Below are positions 39,418-48,528 of a stretch of DNA of 61,251 bases, piece after piece (positions within the stretch are counted from its first letter, which is position 1; each line of letters begins with the position of its first letter). Below the pieces are notes generated by a model that was not told the origin of the DNA, did no database searches, and saw only the letters and a list, made by a program, of their open reading frames with translations. Origin of the DNA: Acidimicrobiaceae bacterium (lineage in GTDB: Bacteria > Actinomycetota > Acidimicrobiia > Acidimicrobiales > RAAP-2); assembly GCA_003152015.1 (NCBI GenBank), contig PLZF01000041.1:18253-79503 (forward strand), read 5' to 3'. The position numbers were made by a program, and so were the translations under genes.

Positions 39418-41793
39418 GTGGAAAAGACAGTGGACGAGATCAACCAGAATCTGCCCTTGCTCCCCCTCACCTCGGGCGTAGTGCTGCCCGGGATGGTCTT
39501 CAACATGGCTCTGGAGTCCGAAGACGCCAAGGCCGCGGTGGGGGCGGCCGGGGCATCCGGCGGTCGCCTGGTGATCGTTCCCTTCATCGATGAGCGCTAC
39601 GCCGGAGTTGGTGTGATCGCCGAAGTGATGGAGACCGGAGAGCTGCCGGGCGGGATGCAGGCGGTGGTGGTGCGGGGCACCGAGCGGGCCACCCTGGGCA
39701 CCGCGGTACCCGGCACCGGTCAGGCGCTGTGGGTCCAGGTCGAGGCCATCGAAGACCCCGAGCCGTCCGACGAGGTCATCGAGTTGGCCCGCGAGTACCG
39801 CGCCGTCCTCGAGAACATTCTGTTGAGCCGCGGGGCCGGTCGGTTCGCCGAGCGCCTCCGGGACGTCACCGTCCCGGGCCGGATCGCCGACGTGGCCGGC
39901 TACTCACCCGACCTGTCGCTCGACCAAAAAGTAGAGGTCCTCGAGACCATCGATGTCGAGGCACGCCTGCGTCTGGTGCTGGGCTGGGCTCGCGAGGTCC
40001 TGGCCGACATCACCTTGCGTGAGCGGGTGAAGAACGACGTCGAGGAGGGCATGGAGAAGACCCAACGCGAATTCCTGTTACGGCGTCAGCTCGAGTCCAT
40101 CCGCAAGGAGCTCGGCCAGATCAATCCCGACGACGAGGACGCCCCCGACGATTACCGGACAGCCATTGAGGGCAGGGATCTGCCCGAGGCAGTGCGCAAG
40201 GCAGTCGAACGCGAGATCAGCAAGCTCGAACGCACCAGTGAGCAGAATCCTGAGAACGGGTGGATCCGCAGCTGGCTCGACACCGTGCTCGAGCTCCCCT
40301 GGGGCAAGCTTTCCGACGACCGTCTGGACATCGATGAAGCCTCCCGCATCCTCGATGAGGACCACGACGGCCTCGGCGATGTGAAAGAGCGCATCCTCGA
40401 GCACCTGGCCGTCCGCAAACTGCAGGCCGAGCGCGGCCTGGCCCCGGTGGCCGGTCGCGGCAGCGGCGCCATCCTGGCCCTGGTGGGTCCGCCCGGAGTG
40501 GGCAAGACCTCCCTGGGTGAGTCGGTGGCCCGGGCCCTCGGGCGTTCCTTCGTCCGGGTAGCCCTCGGCGGGGTGCGGGACGAGGCCGAGATCAGGGGTC
40601 ACCGTCGTACCTACGTGGGCGCACAACCGGGCCGGTTGGTGCGGGCGCTTCGCGAGGCCCAGACCATGAACCCGGTCATCGTCCTCGACGAGGTGGACAA
40701 GTTGGGTGCCGACTACCGGGGCGACCCGTCGTCGGCTCTGCTCGAAGTCCTCGACCCGGCCCAGAACCACACCTTCCGTGACCACTACCTCGAGGTGGAG
40801 CTCGATCTGTCGCGGGTGCTGTTCATCGCCACCGCCAACATGGTCGACACCATTCCCGGGCCCCTGCTCGACCGGATGGAGATCATCCGCCTCGACGGCT
40901 ACACCGAGGAAGAGAAGGTGGCCATCGCCCGGCACCATCTGGTCGCCCGCCAACTCGAGCGGTCCGCTTTGAGGGTCGACGAGGTGACCATCACCGATGA
41001 GGCCCTGCGCAACGTGGTGGCCGACTACACCCGGGAAGCCGGCGTGCGGTCTCTCGAGCGCGAGCTCGGTCGGCTGCTGCGCAAGGTGGCGACCCGCATC
41101 GCCTCGGGCGAGAGCGAGGCACCGGTAGCTGTCGACGCCGATGACGTCCGGGGTTGGCTGGGTCGCCCGCGCTTCTTCTTCGAAGCCGCCGATCGCACCG
41201 CAGTGCCCGGGGTCGCTACCGGTCTGGCCGTCACCGGCATCGGTGGCGATGTCCTCTACGTGGAGGCCTCGATGATGGACGGGCCGGAAGGCCTGACCCT
41301 CACCGGGCAGTTGGGTGACGTGATGAAGGAGTCGGCGGAGATCGCCCTCTCCTATGTCCGGTCACACGCCGAGGAGCTCGATATCGACAGCCACCTCTTC
41401 GTGGGCAAGCGGTTCCACGTGCACGTCCCCGCCGGGGCAACCCCCAAGGACGGGCCGTCGGCCGGGGTCACCATGACCACCGCGCTGGTGAGCCTGCTCC
41501 GGGACATTCCGGTGCGCTCGGCGGTGGCCATGACCGGCGAGGTGACGCTCCAGGGCCGGGTGCTGCCGATCGGTGGTGTGCGACAGAAGGTGCTGGCCGC
41601 CCACCGGGCCGGTCTCACCGAGGTGGTGCTTCCTGCCCGTAACGGCCCCGACCTCGAGGACGTTCCTGAAGCAGTTCGGGACCAGATGACCTTCCATCTG
41701 GCCGCGGAGATCGGTGATGTGCTCGGCGCGGCGTTGGCCGTGCCGGACGCAGCCGCCGATGAGCGCACCGATGCCCTAGCGGCCGCCGCTTAG
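39418..41793 (+). CDS. lon: ATP-dependent protease Lon
   Basis: The 791-residue protein has all Lon parts: the N-terminal substrate domain (LPLLPLTSGVVLPGMVFNM), a coiled segment, an AAA+ domain with Walker A GPPGVGKTSLGE (about 357), Walker B VIVLDEVDKLGADYRG and sensor residues. The C-terminal protease domain follows, with the catalytic Ser in PKDGPSAGVTM (about 680) and Lys in RQKVLAAHRAG (about 722). It degrades misfolded and regulatory proteins in the cytosol. It starts on GTG 39418. I see no HspR (HAIR) site upstream, and two small inverted arms (GTTG/CAAC, CAGT/ACTG) lie just ahead. Confidence 0.97.
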   Translation: MEKTVDEINQNLPLLPLTSGVVLPGMVFNMALESEDAKAAVGAAGASGGRLVIVPFIDERYAGVGVIAEVMETGELPGGMQAVVVRGTERATLGTAVPGTGQALWVQVEAIEDPEPSDEVIELAREYRAVLENILLSRGAGRFAERLRDVTVPGRIADVAGYSPDLSLDQKVEVLETIDVEARLRLVLGWAREVLADITLRERVKNDVEEGMEKTQREFLLRRQLESIRKELGQINPDDEDAPDDYRTAIEGRDLPEAVRKAVEREISKLERTSEQNPENGWIRSWLDTVLELPWGKLSDDRLDIDEASRILDEDHDGLGDVKERILEHLAVRKLQAERGLAPVAGRGSGAILALVGPPGVGKTSLGESVARALGRSFVRVALGGVRDEAEIRGHRRTYVGAQPGRLVRALREAQTMNPVIVLDEVDKLGADYRGDPSSALLEVLDPAQNHTFRDHYLEVELDLSRVLFIATANMVDTIPGPLLDRMEIIRLDGYTEEEKVAIARHHLVARQLERSALRVDEVTITDEALRNVVADYTREAGVRSLERELGRLLRKVATRIASGESEAPVAVDADDVRGWLGRPRFFFEAADRTAVPGVATGLAVTGIGGDVLYVEASMMDGPEGLTLTGQLGDVMKESAEIALSYVRSHAEELDIDSHLFVGKRFHVHVPAGATPKDGPSAGVTMTTALVSLLRDIPVRSAVAMTGEVTLQGRVLPIGGVRQKVLAAHRAGLTEVVLPARNGPDLEDVPEAVRDQMTFHLAAEIGDVLGAALAVPDAAADERTDALAAAA

Positions 41794-41827
41794 ACACCCC
41801 ATGTGCGGCCTCCCGTCGGCCGAGGGC

Positions 41828-42748
41828 TCAGTCTTCGTCCAAGATGCTGGCGAGGATCCGGGCCAGCTCCAGTGGTTGGTCGCCCTGGATGCTGTGCCCC
41901 GCCTCGGCCACCACCATGACCTCGGCGTCGGGCCGACGCCGGATGAACTCGGCCACGTCGGCGTCGTCGACCACCGGCGAGAGCCCGCCACGCACCAACA
42001 AGGTGGGGGCGGTGATGCTCCCGAGGTCATCCCACAGCGAAGTGAACTCCACTGATTCGAGGTGCAGACCGGAGGAACCCGAGGGCCGGCCCAGTTGGTG
42101 ACGCCAGGTCCACGTCCCGTCCTCGCGTTGCACCGAGTTGTGGAGGACGCCCCTCCGGAGCGATGACTCGGAGCGGGTGGGATTGAAGAGAATGGTGCGC
42201 TCGAGGATCTCGTCGAAACTGGCGAACGTCTCGGGCCCGGCCAGAAAGGCCAGGATGTCCGAGCTCTTCTCCCGGTCGGTTCCCGGGGTGATGTCGACCA
42301 GCACCAGTCGGGGTACCACCTCGGGGTGACGGGTGGCCAGGACGATGGCGGTGATCCCCCCCAGCGACATCCCCACCACCACCCGTGCCGCAGGGGCCAA
42401 GGCGCCGATCACCTGGGCCACGTCGTCGGCCATGGCCGCCGGGTCGAGAGCCCGGGCGTCACCGGGCCAGTCGGAGTGACCGTGCCCGGGGAGGTCAATG
42501 GCTACCAGTGGGAGGTCCAGGGCCAGCGCCACGGTGTCCCAGGTGTGGGCGTTCTGTCCGCCGCCATGGAGCAGCACCAGCTCGGCCGGCTCGGTCCCCC
42601 ACACCAGGGCGCTGAGCCGTCGGCCCGGGGCCACTTCGACCCAGGTGCGGCGCACGACGGGATCGCCATGCCAGGGGAGTCCGGCTTCGGAGGCGTTGTC
42701 GGCGAAGAGGGAGAACTCGTCGTAGTCCATCGGGGGCTCGGTACTCAC
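41828..42748 (-). CDS. Alpha/beta hydrolase
   Basis: The 306-residue protein has the oxyanion phrase LLHGGGQNAHTWD (about residue 60), LAIDLPGHGHSDWPG in the form VAIDLPGHGHSDW, the nucleophile elbow VVGMSLGGITA (Ser about 127) and an ending AEAGHSIQGDQP with the catalytic His (about 287). The acidic partner is probably in LSPVVDDAD. The GTG start overlaps the LLM gene stop by four bases, so the products are coupled. It probably hydrolyses an ester or lactone formed in the same pathway as the F420-type enzyme. Confidence 0.88.
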   Translation of the reverse strand: MSTEPPMDYDEFSLFADNASEAGLPWHGDPVVRRTWVEVAPGRRLSALVWGTEPAELVLLHGGGQNAHTWDTVALALDLPLVAIDLPGHGHSDWPGDARALDPAAMADDVAQVIGALAPAARVVVGMSLGGITAIVLATRHPEVVPRLVLVDITPGTDREKSSDILAFLAGPETFASFDEILERTILFNPTRSESSLRRGVLHNSVQREDGTWTWRHQLGRPSGSSGLHLESVEFTSLWDDLGSITAPTLLVRGGLSPVVDDADVAEFIRRRPDAEVMVVAEAGHSIQGDQPLELARILASILDED

Positions 42749-43788
42749 GTAGGTACCTCCTTGTCTCGTTCGGGGTGCTCGGATGCGGCACGCAGCTCGC
42801 CGATCAGCTCGCCAAGGGTATCCTCGGCCACCAGGTACGGGGTGTAGAACCCCACCCGGTCGACCCGGTCGCCGAACCGGGTGGCGATGTCGGCGGCCAC
42901 CTCCTTCGGCGTCCCCACCGCCGCGATGGTGGCCAGCATGGTGTCGTCGATCATCCCGGGCATCTCATCCCACCGGCCCGACTTGGACAGGGCGTTGAGC
43001 TCGGGCTGGAGGTCCCCCCACCCCTCGACCTCGAGCACCGGCCGGTAGGAGGGGGTCGAGGCGTAGAACGACAGCAGCCACCGGCCGGCCAGCCTGGCCG
43101 TCTCCAACTCCACGTCGGAGCGCCCGCAGCAGACGATCACCTCCCCGGTGACCGTCAGGTCAGACGCCTTCCGCCCGCCACGAGCCACCCCCTCGTCGAT
43201 GGCCGGCACGGTGCGTTCGGCGAAGTGCCTCCCGGTGTTGAACGGCATCACCAGCAGCCCGTCGGCCACCTCGGCGGCCAGCCGCACCATCTGGGGGCCC
43301 AGCCCTCCCAGGGCAATGGGTGGTGGACCGAAGGGGTTGGGCCCCGGGTTGAACATGGGCGGCATCAGAGTGTGGGAGGTGAACTCGCCCCGGTAGTCGA
43401 GCCGGTCGCCGGTCTCCCAGGTGGCGAAGATGGCCCGGAGGGCAGCCACCAGGTCGCGCATCCGGGCGATGGGCCGCTCGAACTGGGCGCCGTACCGCTT
43501 CTCCACCTGGGCTCGGATCTGGGTGCCGAGCCCCAGGGTGAACCGCCCGTTCGACAGTAGCTGCAGGTCGTAGGCCTGGTGGGCCAGCTGCACCGGGTTG
43601 CGGGGGAAGGCGATGGCCACGTTGGTTGCCAGCTCGAGGGAAGTGGTGGTACCGGCGGCCAGGATCAGCGGGGTGAAGACGTCGTGCGGTCCCTCGAAGG
43701 TAAACGCCCCGTCCGCACCCAGCTCCTCCAGTCGGCGGGCATGGCCGGCTGCGCCCTCGAGACCCGAGAGCATGGTGTCGATCTTCAT
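42745..43788 (-). CDS. TIGR03617-type F420-dependent LLM oxidoreductase
   Basis: The 347-residue protein is a luciferase-like TIM barrel. Phrases shared with the TIGR03617 group are LEELGADGAFTFEGPHDVF, ATNVAIAFPRNPVQLAHQAY, SNGRFTLGLGTQI and PPIALGGLGPQMVRLAAEVA. Members of this group are thought to use F420 as hydride carrier. It is the first gene of a two-gene operon with the alpha/beta hydrolase. The substrate is unknown. Confidence 0.85.
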   Translation of the reverse strand: MKIDTMLSGLEGAAGHARRLEELGADGAFTFEGPHDVFTPLILAAGTTTSLELATNVAIAFPRNPVQLAHQAYDLQLLSNGRFTLGLGTQIRAQVEKRYGAQFERPIARMRDLVAALRAIFATWETGDRLDYRGEFTSHTLMPPMFNPGPNPFGPPPIALGGLGPQMVRLAAEVADGLLVMPFNTGRHFAERTVPAIDEGVARGGRKASDLTVTGEVIVCCGRSDVELETARLAGRWLLSFYASTPSYRPVLEVEGWGDLQPELNALSKSGRWDEMPGMIDDTMLATIAAVGTPKEVAADIATRFGDRVDRVGFYTPYLVAEDTLGELIGELRAASEHPERDKEVPT

Positions 43789-43836
43789 CGGCGTACCGGG
43801 TCGGCAGCATCGTCCACAACGTCCAGGTCCCCGACC

Positions 43837-44262
43837 TTACGGGAACCCGGGAGTGCCCGACACCCCGACGGGTAGGGCCGGAACGAGCGCGTGCCCGTGC
43901 GTCGCCCACGACGTCAGCAAACACCCGGAGTACGCCGACCCGGTGGCCGACCGAGGTGGACCTACTGGCTGGCCGACCCCACGATGGGACTGGCCGGCGG
44001 GGTGGTCAACGATCCGACCACCGGTGGCACTGGAACCCTGGGCACCGTAGAGGTCGAAGGTCGCCGACGTCACCCCGGGTGGTACCTGAAAGTACTGTGC
44101 CCCACCGGTGTAGGCGATGCTGAGCGTCTAGGGGCCGGATGGGACTGCAGCCGCCGCCGTAAAGGCACCGGCCACCACCGTCCCGACCGCTCCCACCGCG
44201 ACCACCACGGCCATCATCGCCCCGACACGAACTCGTGTGGCCATGCTGCGTGCTACGAACAT
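43837..44262 (-). pseudogene. Secreted repeat protein interrupted by an amber codon
   Basis: ATG 44262 opens a clean signal peptide: Arg-rich start (MFVARSMATRVRVG), long hydrophobic core (AMMAVVVAVGAVGTVVAGA) and a cut near AAAA. After PSGP comes TAG at 44130-44128. The same frame then continues without a gap as TLSIAYTGGAQYFQVPPG, then VTSATFDLYGAQGSS. This is the typical start of glycine-rich surface proteins (Y-T-G-x-x-Q-x-F-x-V-P-x-G-V-T-x-x-x-x-x-x-x-G-A-x-G). It decays into other sequence and stops at 43837. It is a pseudogene or a readthrough case, truncated at its 3' half. Confidence 0.7.
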
Positions 44263-44470
44263 CATTCCCCCCGGATCCGTGGCTTACCGCGGTTGAGGAA
44301 TGTATGAGCACATAAACAAGCCCGCCTGAACGGTAGCGGAGACCTGCCAGAATGCATGGGTGATTTGCACCTGAAATCGCGTTTATTTCACCGCCGCTGT
44401 CGTTAGATGACACAGGACTCCGTCCACATGATCCACACGCCGGTCCGACCCGGTGGCACACTGAGGACCC

Positions 44471-45775
44471 ATGTCACCCCGAATCTGCACACCTGCCGAG
44501 GCCGCCGCCCTGGTCCGGCCCCGTGACACCATCGGCTTCGGCCTGGGACCGGCCAATCCCGATGCCTTCCTCACCGCCCTCGGGACTCGTGACGACTGGG
44601 AGGACCTGACCCTCGGCGGTGCCCTGCTGCTCGGGTACTACATGGTGCTCACCCACCCCAAGGTGTCGTACAGGTGTGGCTTCTTCGGTCCAGCCGAGCG
44701 GGTCCTGTTGGGCCAGGGTTACAACGTGGAGCTGGTCCCCGGCGGGTTCCGCCAGTTCGCCCCCATCCTGCGCCGGTTCGCTCCCCGGATCATGACCGCG
44801 GTGGCCACACCACCCGATAAGGATGGCAACGTCAACCTCTCCCTCCACCTGGGGGGCACCTACAAGGAGCTGGTGAGAGCGGGCCAAGACCCCGACCGGT
44901 TGCTGGTGGTCGAGGTCAATCCCAACTTCCCCCGGACCCGGTCCCTCCCCCCGGAGTACACCAATACCCTGTCGGTGGACCTCATCGACGTACTGGTGGA
45001 GGCCGACGGCCAGCCCTATGCCCTCTCCGAAGCCCCTCCCGATGAGATCGACCATGCCATCGCCGACGTGGCCTGCACCTTCGTCCCCGACGGGGCCACC
45101 CTGCAGATCGGCATCGGCGCCATCCCCAACATCATCGCCCATCAGTTGGCCACCGGTGCGGGGGGAGGCTACGGGATCCACAGCGAAATGTTCACCGACG
45201 GCCTCATGGCTCTGCAGCAGTCCGGCAAGGTCACCAACACGGCCAAGGGGCTCTTCGACGGGGTATCGGTCACGACCTTCGCCCTCGGATCCTCCGAGCT
45301 CTTCACCTGGCTGGATGACAATGCTGAGGTCGCCTTTCTGCCGGTGGACGTGATCAACGACCCCACCATCATCGCCCGCAACCGCTCGCTCATCTCCATC
45401 AACGGCGCCCTCAGCCTCGACCTCTACGGCCAGGTGGTGGCGGACGTAATCGACGGTCGCCAAATTTCGGGGGTGGGCGGTCACGAGGACTTCGTGGCCG
45501 GCGCCGGGTTGGGCGACGATGACCACTCATTGATCTGTCTGCGCTCGACCGCCACCGTCAACGGCGAGCTGCGGTCACGCATCGTGTCCGCCCTGCCCGA
45601 GGGCTCGGTCGTCTCGACCCCGCGTCACCACACAGGGGTGGTCATCACCGAGCACGGGGCCGCCGACCTCTACAGCTTGACGGTACGGGAGCGGGCCTAC
45701 GCCCTGGCCGAGATCGCAGCCCCCCAGTTCCGCGGTGACCTCCAGGCGGCCGCCTCCACCCTGGGTCGACTCTGA
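44471..45775 (+). CDS. Acetyl-CoA hydrolase/4-hydroxybutyrate CoA-transferase family protein
   Basis: The 434-residue protein matches the Cat1/Cat2 family: it begins ICTPAEAAALVRPRDTIGFG and has the IHSEMFTDGLM active-site segment with the catalytic Glu near residue 237, which forms the CoA thioester. It also has GIGAIPNIIAHQL and the second CoA loop SGVGGHEDFVAGA (about 336). The C-terminus EHGAADLYSLTVRERA is standard. It moves CoA between short acids or hydrolyses acetyl-CoA-type thioesters. The neighbouring genes do not reveal the exact acyl group. Confidence 0.92.
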   Translation: MSPRICTPAEAAALVRPRDTIGFGLGPANPDAFLTALGTRDDWEDLTLGGALLLGYYMVLTHPKVSYRCGFFGPAERVLLGQGYNVELVPGGFRQFAPILRRFAPRIMTAVATPPDKDGNVNLSLHLGGTYKELVRAGQDPDRLLVVEVNPNFPRTRSLPPEYTNTLSVDLIDVLVEADGQPYALSEAPPDEIDHAIADVACTFVPDGATLQIGIGAIPNIIAHQLATGAGGGYGIHSEMFTDGLMALQQSGKVTNTAKGLFDGVSVTTFALGSSELFTWLDDNAEVAFLPVDVINDPTIIARNRSLISINGALSLDLYGQVVADVIDGRQISGVGGHEDFVAGAGLGDDDHSLICLRSTATVNGELRSRIVSALPEGSVVSTPRHHTGVVITEHGAADLYSLTVRERAYALAEIAAPQFRGDLQAAASTLGRL

Positions 45776-45782
45776 GCCGGGC

Positions 45783-45844
45783 GGACGAGGGCGTCGGGCG
45801 GGTGGACGAGGGCGTCGGGCGGGTGGACGAGGGCGTCGGGCGGG
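45783..45844. repeat. Triplicated 21-bp repeat at the EEP gene start
   Basis: Three copies of GGACGAGGGCGTCGGGCGGG, spaced 21 bp, stand between the CoA-transferase stop (45775) and the catalytic domain of the next gene. In the reading frame each unit adds seven residues (DEGVGRV). Copy number would change the N-terminus without shifting the frame. Confidence 0.85.
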
Positions 45845-46698
45845 CGGGCGGCACCGATGGCCGGGTGGGTGGCACCGGTGACCGGCCCCAGCTCACCCTG
45901 GCCACCTTCAATGTGCACGGCGGCGTCGACGGATGGGGTCGTCCCTTTGACGTGGTAGCGGAGTGCGCCGCTCTCGACGCCGATGTGCTGGTGCTGCAGG
46001 AATCATGGGCTCCAACGGGCGGAGGGCTGAGCACGGCCGCCACCGTGGGTGACCACCTCGGCTACGACGTCATCGAAGAAGGAATGGCTCGAGGCCGGCT
46101 CTTCAGTCCCAATCCGGCAGCCAATCATCGGTGGGGGCCGCGGCCCCGCTACGCCCATATTGCCTTCCGCCTCGATGACCCCCGGCGCTCCCGCCGCAAC
46201 TTCGATCGCCTTCATCCGCATTTCACCACCGGATCGTGGGGGATGGCCATGCTCACCCGCATTCCGGTCTCCGACGTGGTGGTGATGCCGTTGGGCCAAC
46301 TGAAGCGGGACCCGTCCCGCCGGCTGGCCATCGCCTGCACCGTCTCGGTCGGCGGAGAGGCGTTGACAGTTGTCGGCACCCACATGTCCCACCTGTTGCA
46401 ACGCTCCCCGGTGCAGTTCCGCGAATTGCGGTCTTTCTTACCCGACCCCGGAGGTTCCGCCGTCGCCCTGACCGGTGACATGAACCTGTGGGGACCGCCG
46501 CTGGCCGCACTCTTCCCGGGTTGGCGACGGGCGGTCCGCGGACGCACCTGGCCGTCCTTCCGCCCGCACAGCCAACTCGATCACGTGCTGGTCACCCCTT
46601 CGGTATCGGTGATCGACGCCCGGATCGCCGAGCGCTCGGGCTCTGATCATCTTCCGGTGCGGGTGTCGCTGGGGGTGGGGCTGTTGTCGACCGCGTGA
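45802..46698 (+). CDS. Endonuclease/exonuclease/phosphatase-fold enzyme
   Basis: The catalytic domain spans about residues 30-290. It shows the EEP motifs in order: ATFNVHGG, LQESWAP (metal-binding Glu), VGTHMSHLL, LTGDMNLWG (D-x-N), QLDHVLVT and SGSDHLPV with the final Asp-His pair. It should cut a phosphodiester in DNA, sphingolipid-like lipids or inositol phosphates. No signal peptide is seen. The start is uncertain: GTG 45802 and 45823 lie in the 21-bp repeat array and give a low-complexity head of 20-28 residues. Confidence 0.85.
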   Translation: MDEGVGRVDEGVGRAGGTDGRVGGTGDRPQLTLATFNVHGGVDGWGRPFDVVAECAALDADVLVLQESWAPTGGGLSTAATVGDHLGYDVIEEGMARGRLFSPNPAANHRWGPRPRYAHIAFRLDDPRRSRRNFDRLHPHFTTGSWGMAMLTRIPVSDVVVMPLGQLKRDPSRRLAIACTVSVGGEALTVVGTHMSHLLQRSPVQFRELRSFLPDPGGSAVALTGDMNLWGPPLAALFPGWRRAVRGRTWPSFRPHSQLDHVLVTPSVSVIDARIAERSGSDHLPVRVSLGVGLLSTA

Positions 46699-46786
46699 AG
46701 CGATCTTGATCCCATCCGGAACTGGTCGGGCCACCGTCAGGTCCGGCGTCAGGGCCACCGGGCGGGTACCGGACTAGCGTCAGCGC

Positions 46787-47575
46787 ATGGTCGACGCACT
46801 GGATGGATTCGAAAAGAGCCGATTCACCGCCGTGGGCACCACCCGAACCGTGTACAGGACAGGGACGGGGCCGGCGGTGATCGTGATCAGTGAGATTCCG
46901 GGCATCACGCCCCGCGTCGCCGAGTTCGGGCGAAAAGTAGCTGCATCCGGCTGCACGGCTGTGCTGCCTCACGTGTTCGGTGAGGATGGGCGCCGACCGA
47001 CGATGGGGTACGCGGCCAAGTCGCTGGCCCAGGGATGCATCTCCCGCGAGTTCACCACCATGGCGCTGAATAAGACCAGTCCCATCACCACCTGGCTGCG
47101 GGCCTTGGCCAAGGCCGAGCACGCCACCTGTGGGGGACCGGGAGTTGGTGTCGTGGGGATGTGCTTCACCGGAGGGTTCGCACTGGCCATGATGGTCGAC
47201 GACGTGGTGGTCGCACCGGTGCTGAGCCAACCGTCCCTGCCGTTTCCGATAGGCAAGAGCCATAAGAAAGGTCTGGGGATCTCCGACGCCGATCTCAAGG
47301 TCGTCCAGGATCGGGTGGCGGCCGGAACGTGTGTCTTGGGGTTGCGCTTCACCGGCGATCGGCACAGTCCTTCCGAACGGTTCGAACACCTCCGGGAGGT
47401 GTTGGGCGACGGTTTCATCGCGGTGGAGATCGACTCATCCCCCGGAAATCCCTACGGGCATAAATCCATGGCCCATTCGGTCCTCACCGAAGACCTCGAT
47501 GACCGGGAGGGTACCCCTACCCGGGCCGCCCTCGATCAAGTGCTGGCCTTCTTCACTGAGCGACTCCTCGGGTGA
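46787..47575 (+). CDS. Dienelactone hydrolase family protein
   Basis: The 262-residue protein has the dienelactone-hydrolase fold with the nucleophile elbow VVGMCFTGGFAL, in which Cys (about 125) replaces Ser as in true DLH enzymes. ISEIPGITPRVAEFGRKVA is the family's early phrase. The acid and His are probably in the LRFTGDRHSP and YGHKSM segments. It would open lactones from aromatic degradation or act on another ester. Its stop overlaps the start of the next hydrolase by four bases. Confidence 0.88.
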   Translation: MVDALDGFEKSRFTAVGTTRTVYRTGTGPAVIVISEIPGITPRVAEFGRKVAASGCTAVLPHVFGEDGRRPTMGYAAKSLAQGCISREFTTMALNKTSPITTWLRALAKAEHATCGGPGVGVVGMCFTGGFALAMMVDDVVVAPVLSQPSLPFPIGKSHKKGLGISDADLKVVQDRVAAGTCVLGLRFTGDRHSPSERFEHLREVLGDGFIAVEIDSSPGNPYGHKSMAHSVLTEDLDDREGTPTRAALDQVLAFFTERLLG

Positions 47576-48495
47576 CCGCCGCCACCGACGCTTGGGAGCA
47601 GCGGGGTGGGCGTATCCCGCTCGCCGGGCACGAAGTCTTCGTGATCGACATCGACCCAAGCGGGGCCGAGCCGGGTGAGGCTGAGCCCGGCGAGGCCGAG
47701 GGGTCCGGGGTCGAGAGGTGCGAACCGCTGCTGGTGATCCACGGCTTTCCCACCTCGTCCTTCGACTTTCACCTGGTGGCCGACGACCTGGCCCGGGATC
47801 GGCGGGTGGTCCTCTTCGACATGGTCGGCTTCGGATTGTCGGCGAAACCCGACCTGGCCTACACCGTCGATCTCCAGGCCGACGTGGTGGTGGCCCTCAC
47901 CGAACGGCTGGGACTCGGCAAGATCTCTCTGCTCACCCACGATTATGGGGACAGCGTGGGGGGCGAACTCCTGGCCCGCCAGGAGGAAGGGCGCTGGCCG
48001 GTGGAGATCGTGCGGCGGGTGATTACCAACGGCAGCATCTACATGGAGCTGGCTCATCTCACTGCCGGCCAGGAGTTTCTGTTGAGCTTGCCCGATCAAC
48101 GTCTGGGCGACGATGCGCCGATGGACGCTGACACCTTGGCCGGTGGTCTGGCCGCCACCTTCAGCCCTTCGTCTTCGGTACGTGCAGCAGAGCTTGCCGG
48201 CCCCTGTGAGCTGGCGGCCCGGTCCGGTGGGCTGTCTCTCCTTCCCCGGACCATCCGCTACATCGAGGAGCGGCGCCGGAACGAAGAACGGTTCACCGGC
48301 GCCATCGAAGACCATCCCTCACCGTTGCGCATTGTGTGGGGGGCCGACGATCCAATCGCGGTGGTCGCCATGGTCGACCGCCTCGGCCAGGCCCGACCCG
48401 ACGCCGGAGTTGAGGTTCTCGACGGTGTCGGCCACTTCCCCATGATCGAAGCTCCCGACAGATTCCTTGCCGGGGTGCAACGCGGGCTGAACTGA
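47572..48495 (+). CDS. Haloalkane-dehalogenase-like alpha/beta hydrolase
   Basis: The 307-residue protein has LLVIHGFPTSSFDFHLVADD (oxyanion HGFP), FDMVGFGLSAKP, and the nucleophile elbow THDYGDSVGGEL. Asp takes the nucleophile place in H-D-Y-G-D, as in haloalkane dehalogenases and epoxide hydrolases (H-D-W-G). The catalytic His is in GVGHFPMIEAPD. A Glu/Pro-rich insert of about 18 residues (EPGEAE-type repeat) sits near residue 30. It starts on GTG 47572 within the DLH stop. A dehalogenase or epoxide hydrolase role is likely; the substrate is unknown. Confidence 0.8.
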   Translation: MTAATDAWEQRGGRIPLAGHEVFVIDIDPSGAEPGEAEPGEAEGSGVERCEPLLVIHGFPTSSFDFHLVADDLARDRRVVLFDMVGFGLSAKPDLAYTVDLQADVVVALTERLGLGKISLLTHDYGDSVGGELLARQEEGRWPVEIVRRVITNGSIYMELAHLTAGQEFLLSLPDQRLGDDAPMDADTLAGGLAATFSPSSSVRAAELAGPCELAARSGGLSLLPRTIRYIEERRRNEERFTGAIEDHPSPLRIVWGADDPIAVVAMVDRLGQARPDAGVEVLDGVGHFPMIEAPDRFLAGVQRGLN

Positions 48496-48528
48496 GGGGA
48501 ACGCCTGCCCGACAACCCGGCATGCCGG

